Assembly (NCBI GenBank): GCA_023436825.1
Contig: JAEZHS010000648.1
Location: 1-14,375, forward strand
DNA length: 14,375 nt
Direction of reading: 5' to 3'
DNA from: Pseudomonadota bacterium
Lineage (GTDB): Bacteria; Pseudomonadota; Alphaproteobacteria; Reyranellales; Reyranellaceae
Below the pieces are notes generated by a model. The model worked only from the letters and a program-made list of their open reading frames with translations, did no database searches and was not told the origin of the DNA. Both the position numbers and the translations under genes were made by a program. Positions 8,158 to 14,375 of the stretch are shown in pieces (the stretch's first letter is position 1; the number at the start of each line of letters is the position of its first letter).

Positions 8158-9810
8158 ATGAGGCAAGCCTTCATCGGCGTCGACGTCGGGACATCTAGCG
8201 CCCGGGCCGGTGTGTTCGACGAACGGGGCACGCTGCTGGCGACTGCCCGCCATGCCATCACGCTTTGGCACGAGGCGGGCAACGTCGTCGAACAATCGTC
8301 GTCCGAGATCTGGTCGGCCTGCATCGCCGCGGTGCGCGCTGCGATGATCGAGAGCGACCTGCCGCCGTCGGCCATCGCCGGTTTGGGCTTCGATGCGACG
8401 TGTTCGCTCGTGGTGGTCGATGGCGGCGCCAACGCGCTCACGGTCAGCCCGTCCGGCGAGGCGCGGCGCAATGTGATCGTCTGGATGGATCATCGCGCCA
8501 CGGCCGAAGCGCGCGCCGTCAACGACACCCAGGACGATGTCCTGCGCTATGTCGGCGGGTCGATCTCGCCAGAAATGGAGATTCCCAAGCTGCTCTGGCT
8601 GAAGCGTCATCTGCCATCGACTTACGATGGCGCCGGCCATTTCTTCGACCTCGCCGACTTCCTCTCGTTCAAGGCGACCGGATCGACGGCGCGCTCGATG
8701 TGCACGTTGACCTGCAAGTGGAACTTTCTCGCTCATGAGGAACGCTGGAGCCGGCGCTATCTCGATCGCGTCGGCCTGGGCGACCTGGCGCTGGGCGACT
8801 ATGCGCGAATTGGCCGGCAGATCGTCGCCCCGGGAACCGCATTGGGCGCCGGCCTGTCGGCATCCGCCGCCCAGGAGCTCGGGTTGCTCGAGGGCACGCC
8901 GGTCGGCGCGTCGCTGATCGACGCCCACGCCGGTGGCATCGGCACGATCGGCGGGCGCGCGAAAACCGGGGGGCCGGTCGAGGTCCGCAAGCGGCTTGCC
9001 TACATCATGGGAACCTCGGCCTGCATCATGGCGACGACAAGCGAGCCCTGCTTCGTGCCCGGCGTATGGGGGCCCTACTATTCGGGCATGGTGCCCGGCC
9101 TTTGGTTGAACGAGGGCGGCCAGTCCGCGGCAGGGGCTGCAATCGATCATCTGATCGGATCGCACCCCGCCTACAAACAGGCCGTCGAGGCGGCGCGCAC
9201 CGAGGGTCTCGACGTGCTGGGTTATCTCGAGCGGCGCGTCGTGTCGCGCTTCGTCCGTCTCGGTGACGCCGCGCGGCTGGCACGCGACATCCACGTGCTG
9301 CCGGAATTCCTGGGCAATCGCTCGCCCTATGCCGATCCGGAGTCGCGCGCCATCGTCTCGGGCCTCGATCTCGACGTCGATATCGGTGCTATGGAGCGGC
9401 TGTTCGTCGCCGGCCTCTGCGGTCTGGCCTATGGCCTGGCCGACGTCGTCGACGCCTTCCGCGCGCATGGCGTCGAGAGCGAGTTGATGGTGATCAGTGG
9501 TGGCGCCGCCCGCAGCGCCCTGGTGCGCCAGATCATGACCGACACCACCGGCCTCACCGTTGCCCTGCCCGAAACCCCGGAACCGGTGCTGCTGGGCGCC
9601 GCCATGCTGGGTGCCGTCGCGGCCAAGGCCTACGGATCGATCGGCGAGGCCATGACGTCGATGTCGGCGATGGGCTGGTCGAGCACGCCGACCGGGACCG
9701 AGATGGCGGCCTTCCACCAGGCCAAGCGGCGCGTTCATGGGTTGATGCGCCAGCTCGACCACGCAAGCCGTGCTGCCATGCGGGACGCCGGCGGCGCCTG
9801 CCACCCCTGA
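8158..9810 (+). CDS. FGGY-family pentulose kinase, probable D-ribulokinase
   Basis: This 550-residue FGGY carbohydrate kinase has two actin-like ATPase domains. The N-terminal phosphate-binding segment is GVDVGTSSARAGVFD (7-21). GFDATCSLVVVD (78-89) contains TCSLV, the signature reported for D-ribulokinases (human FGGY, yeast YDR109c), and WMDHRA follows at 109-114. The C-terminal domain has the GGAARS motif for ATP/phosphate contact. The length fits the pentulose-kinase group, which is longer than xylulokinase (about 480-500). It would convert D-ribulose to D-ribulose 5-phosphate, feeding the pentose phosphate pathway. The AAGGGG site at 8147-8152 supports ATG at 8158. In typical Smo/Mtl operons the position is held by a xylulokinase, so the substrate seems to have shifted here. 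Confidence is high for family, moderate for substrate. Confidence 0.9.
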   Translation: MRQAFIGVDVGTSSARAGVFDERGTLLATARHAITLWHEAGNVVEQSSSEIWSACIAAVRAAMIESDLPPSAIAGLGFDATCSLVVVDGGANALTVSPSGEARRNVIVWMDHRATAEARAVNDTQDDVLRYVGGSISPEMEIPKLLWLKRHLPSTYDGAGHFFDLADFLSFKATGSTARSMCTLTCKWNFLAHEERWSRRYLDRVGLGDLALGDYARIGRQIVAPGTALGAGLSASAAQELGLLEGTPVGASLIDAHAGGIGTIGGRAKTGGPVEVRKRLAYIMGTSACIMATTSEPCFVPGVWGPYYSGMVPGLWLNEGGQSAAGAAIDHLIGSHPAYKQAVEAARTEGLDVLGYLERRVVSRFVRLGDAARLARDIHVLPEFLGNRSPYADPESRAIVSGLDLDVDIGAMERLFVAGLCGLAYGLADVVDAFRAHGVESELMVISGGAARSALVRQIMTDTTGLTVALPETPEPVLLGAAMLGAVAAKAYGSIGEAMTSMSAMGWSSTPTGTEMAAFHQAKRRVHGLMRQLDHASRAAMRDAGGACHP

Positions 9811-9827
9811 AGCGAGAGGGGGTGACC

Positions 9828-10790
9828 ATGATGCTGAGCTGCGGTGATGCCCTGGTCGACTTCCTGCCGGTGGCGGCCGCGGATGGCCGCGATGCGCTCG
9901 TGCCGGCGGTCGGCGGATCCTGCCTCAACGTCGCCGTCGGCATGGCGCGGCTCGGGGTCGAGGCCGGATTCGTCGGCGGCATCTCGACCGATCTCTTCGG
10001 CCTCATGATCGCCGATCACGCCCAGGCCTCGCAGGTCGATCTGCGCTTTGCGACGCGCAGCGACCACCAGACCACGCTCGCCTTCGTGCGAACCGTTGCC
10101 GGCGAGCCGCAATACGCCTTCTATGACGAAGGAACGGCGTCGCGGAACTGGACCTATCGAAGCGGCTCCCTGCCGTTCGACAGGGTCGAGGCGATCCATG
10201 TCGGCTCGACAACGCTTGTCGATGAGCGGTCGGCGGCCGAGGCCTTCGCCCTCGTGCAGGAGGCGCGCGGGTCGGTCACCATCTCTTTCGATCCGAACTG
10301 TCGTCCCAACCTGGTGAGCGACAAGCGTCGCTATGTCGAGCGTATGGCTGCCTTCGCCCGGGCCGCGCACATCGTCCGCATGTCAGATGTCGATTTCGAC
10401 TATCTTTATGGTGACGAAGAGCCCACGCGTCAGGCATCGGCCCTGCTCGCGGCGGGCGCCAGCCTGGTGATCATCACATGCGGCGCGAAGGGCGCGGAGG
10501 CCTGGCACAAGGCGGCGGGATCCGTTGTTGTGGCCGCGCCGGCCGGACCGGTGGTGGATACGATAGGTGCGGGCGACAGCTTTCAGGCGGCGCTCTTGTT
10601 TGCCTTGCAGGCCATGGGCCGAAGCGACACAGCCTCCCTGGCCGAAATGAGTGCCGACGAGCTTCGCCGCGCCTTGTCTTTCGCCGCTCACTGCGCGGCC
10701 ATCACCTGCAGCCGTCCGGGTGCCGACCCGCCTCATCGCGCGGAAATTGCGGCCGACCTCGCCAGGCTCCTGCCCGCCCGCCCGTCGTGA
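9828..10790 (+). CDS. PfkB-family carbohydrate kinase (fructokinase-like)
   Basis: This ribokinase-fold sugar kinase of about 320 residues phosphorylates a sugar with ATP. An N-terminal glycine pair with substrate-binding Asn is at AVGGSCLNVAVG (27-38), FDPNCRP is at 155-161, and the C-terminal signature DTIGAGDSF (244-252) carries catalytic Asp250. The pattern is closest to fructokinase and 2-keto-3-deoxygluconate kinase. GTG at 9822 would touch the AGGGG ribosome site, so ATG at 9828 is more likely (7 bases from AGGG). It starts 17 bases after the FGGY stop and is the last gene of the polyol operon. Fructokinases (MtlZ/Frk) occupy this place in sorbitol/mannitol operons. Here its ketose substrate is uncertain. 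Confidence 0.9.
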   Translation: MMLSCGDALVDFLPVAAADGRDALVPAVGGSCLNVAVGMARLGVEAGFVGGISTDLFGLMIADHAQASQVDLRFATRSDHQTTLAFVRTVAGEPQYAFYDEGTASRNWTYRSGSLPFDRVEAIHVGSTTLVDERSAAEAFALVQEARGSVTISFDPNCRPNLVSDKRRYVERMAAFARAAHIVRMSDVDFDYLYGDEEPTRQASALLAAGASLVIITCGAKGAEAWHKAAGSVVVAAPAGPVVDTIGAGDSFQAALLFALQAMGRSDTASLAEMSADELRRALSFAAHCAAITCSRPGADPPHRAEIAADLARLLPARPS

Positions 10791-10821
10791 GAGCCGGTAG
10801 CGCGGATGCGCGACCATCTCT

Positions 10822-11385
10822 ATGGTCCGCGCCAACACGCTCAAACCCGGAGTTGGATCTTTGCTCGACGCGCAACGACTGGACGATCGGCCGCCCGAAG
10901 GTTTCCTGCGCATCGATTTCGACCGCGACCGGCACGAGACGACCTTCAACAGCCATATCGGCACGCTCTACGCCAAGCGCGGCGCCAAGGGCACGCGCGA
11001 CGAGTTCGTGCTGGGCTTCCGCGTGCACCAGCACATGTGCAATCCGGCGGGCGGCCTGCACGGCGGCATGATGATGACGGTGGCCGACCTCGTGGGCACG
11101 ATGGGCGGCGGCACCTTGGTCGGGCTGCGCAAATTCCTGCCCACGGTCAGCATGACCTTCGACTTCGTCGCGCCGGCCAGGGTCGGCGACTGGGTCGAAG
11201 GCCGCGCCGAGGTCGTGCGCCAGACGCGCTCGCTCCTCTTCACCAACATCTACCTGACGGTGGGCGAGGAGAAGTTCCTGCGCGCTTCGCAGATCGCCAA
11301 GATCCCGTCGGGCGAGGGCCTGTCTTTCGGCAAGGCAAGGCTGGATCGCGGCGCCGCCGGCGGCCCGGCAAGCCAAGCAAGCTAG
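10822..11385 (+). CDS. PaaI-family hotdog-fold thioesterase, second copy type
   Basis: This single hotdog domain has the acyl-CoA thioesterase signature PAGGLHGGMMMTVADLVGTMGG (split at GLHGGMMM and TVADLVG), with the HGG turn at 80-82 and the acidic catalytic Asp at 89. At 187 residues it is longer than the protein at 947, with extra N- and C-terminal tails, and only the core motifs are shared. The start is doubtful: ATG at 10822 has no ribosome site, while an in-frame TTG at 10861 has GGAG at 10849-10852, 8 bases upstream. It begins 31 bases after the PfkB gene and its stop is 4 bases before the next gene. Thioesterase and phosphoesterase are therefore likely co-expressed. Substrate unknown. 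Confidence 0.85.
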   Translation: MVRANTLKPGVGSLLDAQRLDDRPPEGFLRIDFDRDRHETTFNSHIGTLYAKRGAKGTRDEFVLGFRVHQHMCNPAGGLHGGMMMTVADLVGTMGGGTLVGLRKFLPTVSMTFDFVAPARVGDWVEGRAEVVRQTRSLLFTNIYLTVGEEKFLRASQIAKIPSGEGLSFGKARLDRGAAGGPASQAS

Positions 11386-11389
11386 ACCG

Positions 11390-12757
11390 ATGTCGGTCGG
11401 GGCCCGGCTTCCCGCACTCGTGCCGCGCGGACAGGGCCATCAGTTCGTGGTCTATGGCGATTCGTGCTCGGGCATTGCCGGCGCGCTCCACGAAAAGACC
11501 TTCGCGTCGGTCAATGCCGTCGTGCAGCGCCTCGAGCCGCCGCCGGAATTCATCGCCTTCCTGGGTGACGAGGTCGCGGGCTATACGGCCGACCGCAGCG
11601 AGCTCGAGGCGCAGTGGCGGCACTGGCTGCACCATGAGATGGCCTGGCTCGACCGTGCGGCAATCCCGTTGTGGAACACGACCAGCAACCACACGACCTA
11701 CGACGAGATGAGCGAGTCGACGTTCAGCACGATGCTCGCCCATCTGCCGCGCAATGGCCCGACGGGACAGCAGGGCCTGTCCTATTTCGTGAGGCGCGGC
11801 GACCTGCTGATGGTCTTCGTCCACACGGCATGGACGGGCCTGGGCGGCGAGGGCCATGTCGAGACGACATGGTTGCGCGACGTGTTGCATCGCCACGCCG
11901 ACGCGCGCCACAAGCTGGTCCTCGGCCACCATCCCGTGTTTCCGATCAACGGCTTCTCGGGAGCCTACCAGCGGGAGATCGGCCCCGAGCATGCCGGCGA
12001 CTTCTGGAACGTGCTCGTCGAGGGCGGCGTGCTGGCCTATCTGTGCAGCCACATCCTCGCCTTCGACGTCCAGGTCCATCGCGGCGTGCTGCAGGTCTGC
12101 ACCGCCGGCGCCGGGACGGCGCATCGCATGCCCGAGGGCGTGGAGTACCTGCACTGTGTCCAGGGCGCGCTCGATGGCGAGGGCCTGCGCTACCAGGTGC
12201 TGGATGCCGAGGGTGTGGTGCGTGAACGCCTGTCGTGGCCCTTGCACCTGCCCGATGTCTCCCGATGGCACGCGCTGCCCACCGGCGTCAGTGAGGCCGC
12301 CCTCGCGGGCGGGCCCTACGAAGATCGTATCATGGGCTTGCGCTTCACCGGCCGTGCGGCGGCGGCCGGCGATGGTTCGGCGCAGACGCTGCTATCGAGC
12401 TTCTGGCCGGATCTGCAGATGCCGATCTGGATCGGCCTGCGCGGGATCGACCAGCGGCTGACGGCGATCGCCGGCTTTCAAGCGCGTCGCAGTCCGCACT
12501 ACTGGTATGGCCCCGCGGTCGCGGCGGGTTCATCGTTCGACCTTCAATTGGTCATTCACACGGGCATGGGGCCGGGCGGCTTCCTTCACCGCAGCGCGGG
12601 CGGGGAGAGCTGGTCGTCGCTCGCCTGTGCGTCGCCCTGGGGCGTGGAGCGCCTGCAGTGGCCCGATCGCTGGGCCGTTGGCCACGCCCCGCGCGGCCCT
12701 GCCGATCAACCCTTCAGGGGAACGAACCTCTCTGCATCGGCGCTGGTCCAGCGATGA
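11390..12757 (+). CDS. Calcineurin-like metallophosphoesterase with altered metal motifs and a C-terminal beta-rich domain
   Basis: This is a 455-residue protein with no signal peptide. The N-terminal part (about 15-265) follows the metallophosphoesterase motif order: YGDSCSG (Asp24), FLGDEV (Asp60), SNHTTYD (Asn100-His101), LGHHPVF (His180-181) and CSHILAFD (His221). Two ligands usual in the family are not visible: the His of the first D-x-H motif is replaced, and the final GHxH reads SHIL. Activity may be changed, use another His (His230), or be lost. Residues about 290-440 form a Trp-rich segment of alternating strands (IWIGLRG, FDLQLVIHTG) that could be a jelly-roll or lectin-like domain; this is a guess from pattern. 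It starts 4 bases after the thioesterase stop. The phosphoester substrate is unknown. Confidence 0.75.
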   Translation: MSVGARLPALVPRGQGHQFVVYGDSCSGIAGALHEKTFASVNAVVQRLEPPPEFIAFLGDEVAGYTADRSELEAQWRHWLHHEMAWLDRAAIPLWNTTSNHTTYDEMSESTFSTMLAHLPRNGPTGQQGLSYFVRRGDLLMVFVHTAWTGLGGEGHVETTWLRDVLHRHADARHKLVLGHHPVFPINGFSGAYQREIGPEHAGDFWNVLVEGGVLAYLCSHILAFDVQVHRGVLQVCTAGAGTAHRMPEGVEYLHCVQGALDGEGLRYQVLDAEGVVRERLSWPLHLPDVSRWHALPTGVSEAALAGGPYEDRIMGLRFTGRAAAAGDGSAQTLLSSFWPDLQMPIWIGLRGIDQRLTAIAGFQARRSPHYWYGPAVAAGSSFDLQLVIHTGMGPGGFLHRSAGGESWSSLACASPWGVERLQWPDRWAVGHAPRGPADQPFRGTNLSASALVQR

Positions 12758-12786
12758 TGCGCGACATCCGACGCGACGAGCGGAAA

Positions 12787-12815
12787 GGTCCCTCGCTGCG
12801 TTCGGGATGACAGGG
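12787..12815. repeat. Solo GTCATCCCGA-type repeat between convergent genes
   Basis: Read on the minus strand this is GTCATCCCGAACGCAGCGAG followed by GGACC. It shares GTCATCCCGA and GAGGGACC with both arms of the large palindrome at 14200-14375. It lies 29 bases after the phosphoesterase stop and 9 bases from the stop of the convergent cupin gene. It is a member of a dispersed intergenic repeat family, here as a single arm. Confidence 0.7.
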
Positions 12816-12823
12816 GCATGATC

Positions 12824-13387
12824 TTACGGCGCCGCCGTCTTGGTCCGCTCGCCCTTCCGTACCGCCATGCCCGGCACGACGGCTTTTATGTCGTAGGGCT
12901 CCTCGACCAGCGTCTCGCCGTTCCACATGCTACGGTCGATCTCGAGGAAGTTGCCGAGATAGACGTGGATGGCGGCGCTGATCTTGCCGAGCGGATTGAC
13001 CACCGAGTGGACGATGTCGTGGCCCAGGATCGTGACGTCGCCCGTCCCCAGCGCCTCGCCGCCGGCAACCTCGATCTGGAACTTCGCGGGGTGGGCGACC
13101 CGGCGCCAGAACACGTTGTCCTCGCGTCCGGTGTACATGCCGATCAGCGCCGGCATGCGATGGTCGTGCGGCAGGGCGATCTGGCGGGGCCCCCACAACA
13201 GGTTCATGACCGTGAGGTCGGGCGATTTGTGCAGCACCTGGACGCCGGCCTTCTCCGGCTCGCCGATCGCGCGCATCAGCGCGGCCGGATCGGAGACGGC
13301 GCGGGCCACCACCTCCTTCATGGGCTGCCGCGACCGCTCGGGAAGCGTCGCGCGCAGGTCGGCGATGAACTGGTCGAGGTCGAACAT
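12824..13387 (-). CDS. Cupin protein, cysteine-dioxygenase-like metal enzyme
   Basis: This 187-residue double-stranded beta-helix protein is related to cysteine and 3-mercaptopropionate dioxygenases, which oxidise thiols with O2 and a mononuclear iron. The metal site is visible as His74 and His76 in LPHDHRMPALIGMYTGRED and a third His at 127 in GHDIVHSVVNP. Arg77 and the YTGRED turn resemble the substrate-carboxylate region. The SAAIHVYLGNFLEIDR stretch is the usual C-terminal strand pair. The length matches the family (about 180-200). Its gene begins 15 bases after the ArsR-type regulator stop on the same strand, so the two form an operon. True substrate is unknown, and many members of this group are uncharacterised. 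Confidence 0.85.
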   Translation of the reverse strand: MFDLDQFIADLRATLPERSRQPMKEVVARAVSDPAALMRAIGEPEKAGVQVLHKSPDLTVMNLLWGPRQIALPHDHRMPALIGMYTGREDNVFWRRVAHPAKFQIEVAGGEALGTGDVTILGHDIVHSVVNPLGKISAAIHVYLGNFLEIDRSMWNGETLVEEPYDIKAVVPGMAVRKGERTKTAAP

Positions 13388-13402
13388 GACCCCGATCCTA
13401 CC

Positions 13403-14104
13403 TCACGTGAGTGTCGCGCCGAAGTGGCTGCCCATCGCCCGGCGCCCCGAATCGGTCAGCCGCACGGTACGACTGCGGCGGAGCTTCTCTGCCCAGCCGC
13501 GGCGGAAGAAAGTATCGGCGATGGCCGCCCCCAACGCGCCCGAGATGTGCGGCCGCCGCTCGCTCCAATCCAGGCACTGGCGGGCGAAGTGGCGGTTGCC
13601 GGCGCGCCGCGCTGCGGGCACGTCGACACCAAGCCGCTGGCAGAACAGGTCGCCGCTTTCCGTGAGCTTCCAGTCACGCGGGCCCTTGGGCTCGATATGG
13701 CCGGCCTTGGTCAGCGCGTCGGTGACGGCGATGCCGACCTGGCCCGCCAGATGGTCGTAACAGGTGCGGCAGAAGCGCAGGTCGGGATCGCGCCGCCAGG
13801 CGGCGTGCATCGAGGCGGGCGGCGCGCGCGTGCCGGCGAGCGCCATCAGGGATTCGATGGCGTGCGCCACGTCGGGCGAGGCCAGCCGATAGAAGCGGTT
13901 GCGGCCCTGGGCACGGGCGGCGAGCAGGTTAGCGTCGATCATGCGTGACAGGTGTCCGCTCGCGGTCTGGGCCGTGATGCCGGCGGTGAGCGCGAGCTCG
14001 GACGCGGTGTGGGCGCGGCCGTCCATCAGCAACGACAGCATGGCGGCACGCGCCGGGTCGCCCATCAGGGCGGCGACTTCGGAGAGAGCGTTCACGGTGG
14101 TCAT
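13403..14104 (-). CDS. ArsR-family winged-helix transcriptional regulator with C-terminal extension
   Basis: The N-terminal 80 residues are a typical ArsR/SmtB DNA-binding domain. LMGDPARAAMLSLLMDG opens the fold, ASELALTAGITAQTASGHLSRMID (split at ITAQTASGHLSRM) is the helix-turn-helix with recognition helix about 44-57, and GRNRFYRLA is the wing. The protein is 233 residues, about twice a minimal ArsR. The extension (about 95-233) has Cys112-x-x-Cys115 in FCRTCYDH, CLDWSERRPHISG, and two LTxSG segments that look like a second winged fold. The CxxC pair could sense metal or thiol stress; that is inference. It is the first gene of a two-gene unit with the dioxygenase-like cupin. No ribosome site precedes the ATG, and a TAGATT word ends 6 bases before it. 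Confidence 0.9.
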   Translation of the reverse strand: MTTVNALSEVAALMGDPARAAMLSLLMDGRAHTASELALTAGITAQTASGHLSRMIDANLLAARAQGRNRFYRLASPDVAHAIESLMALAGTRAPPASMHAAWRRDPDLRFCRTCYDHLAGQVGIAVTDALTKAGHIEPKGPRDWKLTESGDLFCQRLGVDVPAARRAGNRHFARQCLDWSERRPHISGALGAAIADTFFRRGWAEKLRRSRTVRLTDSGRRAMGSHFGATLT

Positions 14105-14145
14105 GGCGGAAATCTAGGCCCGCGCGCGCGAGCCCGCCATGGTCA

Positions 14146-14169
14146 ATAGTTCGGCGGCTGTCGAACCAT
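14146..14169. promoter_or_regulatory. Inverted repeat upstream of the ArsR-type gene, candidate autoregulatory operator
   Basis: ATAGTTCG (14146-14153) and CGAACCAT (14162-14169) are inverted at 7 of 8 positions with an 8-base spacer, centred about 53 bases upstream of the regulator start. The size and spacing suit a dimeric winged-helix regulator, and ArsR-family genes are usually autoregulated. No convincing -35/-10 pair could be placed around it. Confidence 0.5.
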
Positions 14170-14199
14170 CTCCCTTATTTTTCCTCCCCGGTCTTACGG

Positions 14200-14375
14200 C
14201 AGGGCTATCGCATATGACCGATTTTCCCGTCATCCCGAGCGGAGCCGCCCGAAGGGCGGCTTAGTCGAGGGACCTGTTCTTGTCGATATATCAACAACAG
14301 GTCCCTCCGCTCCGCCTCGCTACGCTCGGCTCCGGTCGGGATGACGGGGTTTTGCAGTCACATGCGATAGCCCTG
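14200..14375. repeat. Large imperfect palindromic repeat element (MITE-like), cut by the window edge
   Basis: The ends are inverted copies: CAGGGCTATCGCAT at 14200-14213 and its reverse complement at 14362-14375. Inward, both arms carry CCCGTCATCCCGA and GAGGGACCTGTT, meeting at a central GATATATC (14285-14292). The whole 176 bp can fold as one long hairpin. The left arm holds an extra 8-bp hairpin, AGCCGCCC-GAA-GGGCGGCT (14243-14261), where the right arm differs. There is no coding capacity. It may be a MITE or REP-like element; target-site duplication cannot be judged because the right end meets the window edge. Confidence 0.8.

Noticed and set aside
8098..9804. Minus-strand open frame of 568 codons opposite the FGGY kinase
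   Set aside because: It covers the kinase gene almost exactly, has shadow-type composition and no motif; the plus-strand kinase is certain.
10791..10821. Terminator after the PfkB gene
   Set aside because: Only a very short GCGC-type pairing is present with no T-run; read-through into the thioesterase gene cannot be excluded.

Overview
The window is GC-rich, densely coding bacterial chromosome with short intergenic gaps. The gene content suggests an alphaproteobacterium (Rhodospirillales, Rhizobiales or Reyranella-like): an Smo/Mtl-type polyol ABC transporter next to a SorC-type regulator, a galactitol-dehydrogenase-like SDR, and GTCATCCCGA-type intergenic repeats. The genus is inference only.

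Layout. (1) 140-1417: a TauE/SafE-type membrane exporter and a small PaaI-like hotdog thioesterase. (2) 1477-10790: the core of the window, nine co-directional genes for uptake and catabolism of a sugar alcohol. They are a HAD phosphatase, a SorC/DeoR-type sugar-sensing regulator, a periplasmic binding protein, two permeases, an ATPase, an SDR polyol dehydrogenase, an FGGY kinase carrying the TCSLV motif of D-ribulokinases, and a PfkB sugar kinase. (3) 10822-12757: a second hotdog thioesterase and, 4 bp later, a calcineurin-like metallophosphoesterase with altered metal motifs and an extra C-terminal domain. (4) 12824-14104, minus strand: an ArsR-type regulator followed by a cysteine-dioxygenase-like cupin, convergent with block 3. 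(5) 14200-14375: a large imperfect palindromic repeat running to the window edge, with a solo relative at 12787-12815 between the convergent genes.

How the genes work together. A polyol is captured by the binding protein, imported by the ABC transporter and oxidised by the SDR to a ketose. The FGGY enzyme points to D-ribulose, so ribitol or D-arabitol are the best substrate guesses. The product, D-ribulose 5-phosphate, would enter the pentose phosphate pathway. The PfkB kinase may handle a second ketose such as fructose. Control is visible in the DNA: a 35-bp palindrome overlaps a promoter with a perfect TTGACA -35 box just upstream of the binding-protein gene, and is the probable operator of the SorC-type regulator. 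A perfect 13-bp hairpin between the binding-protein and permease genes probably sets their unequal expression.

I do not see a clearly new defence, mobile or RNA system. The points most worth a second look are the D-ribulokinase version of the Smo operon, the operator and its partial copies upstream, the two-domain metallophosphoesterase, and the repeat family.
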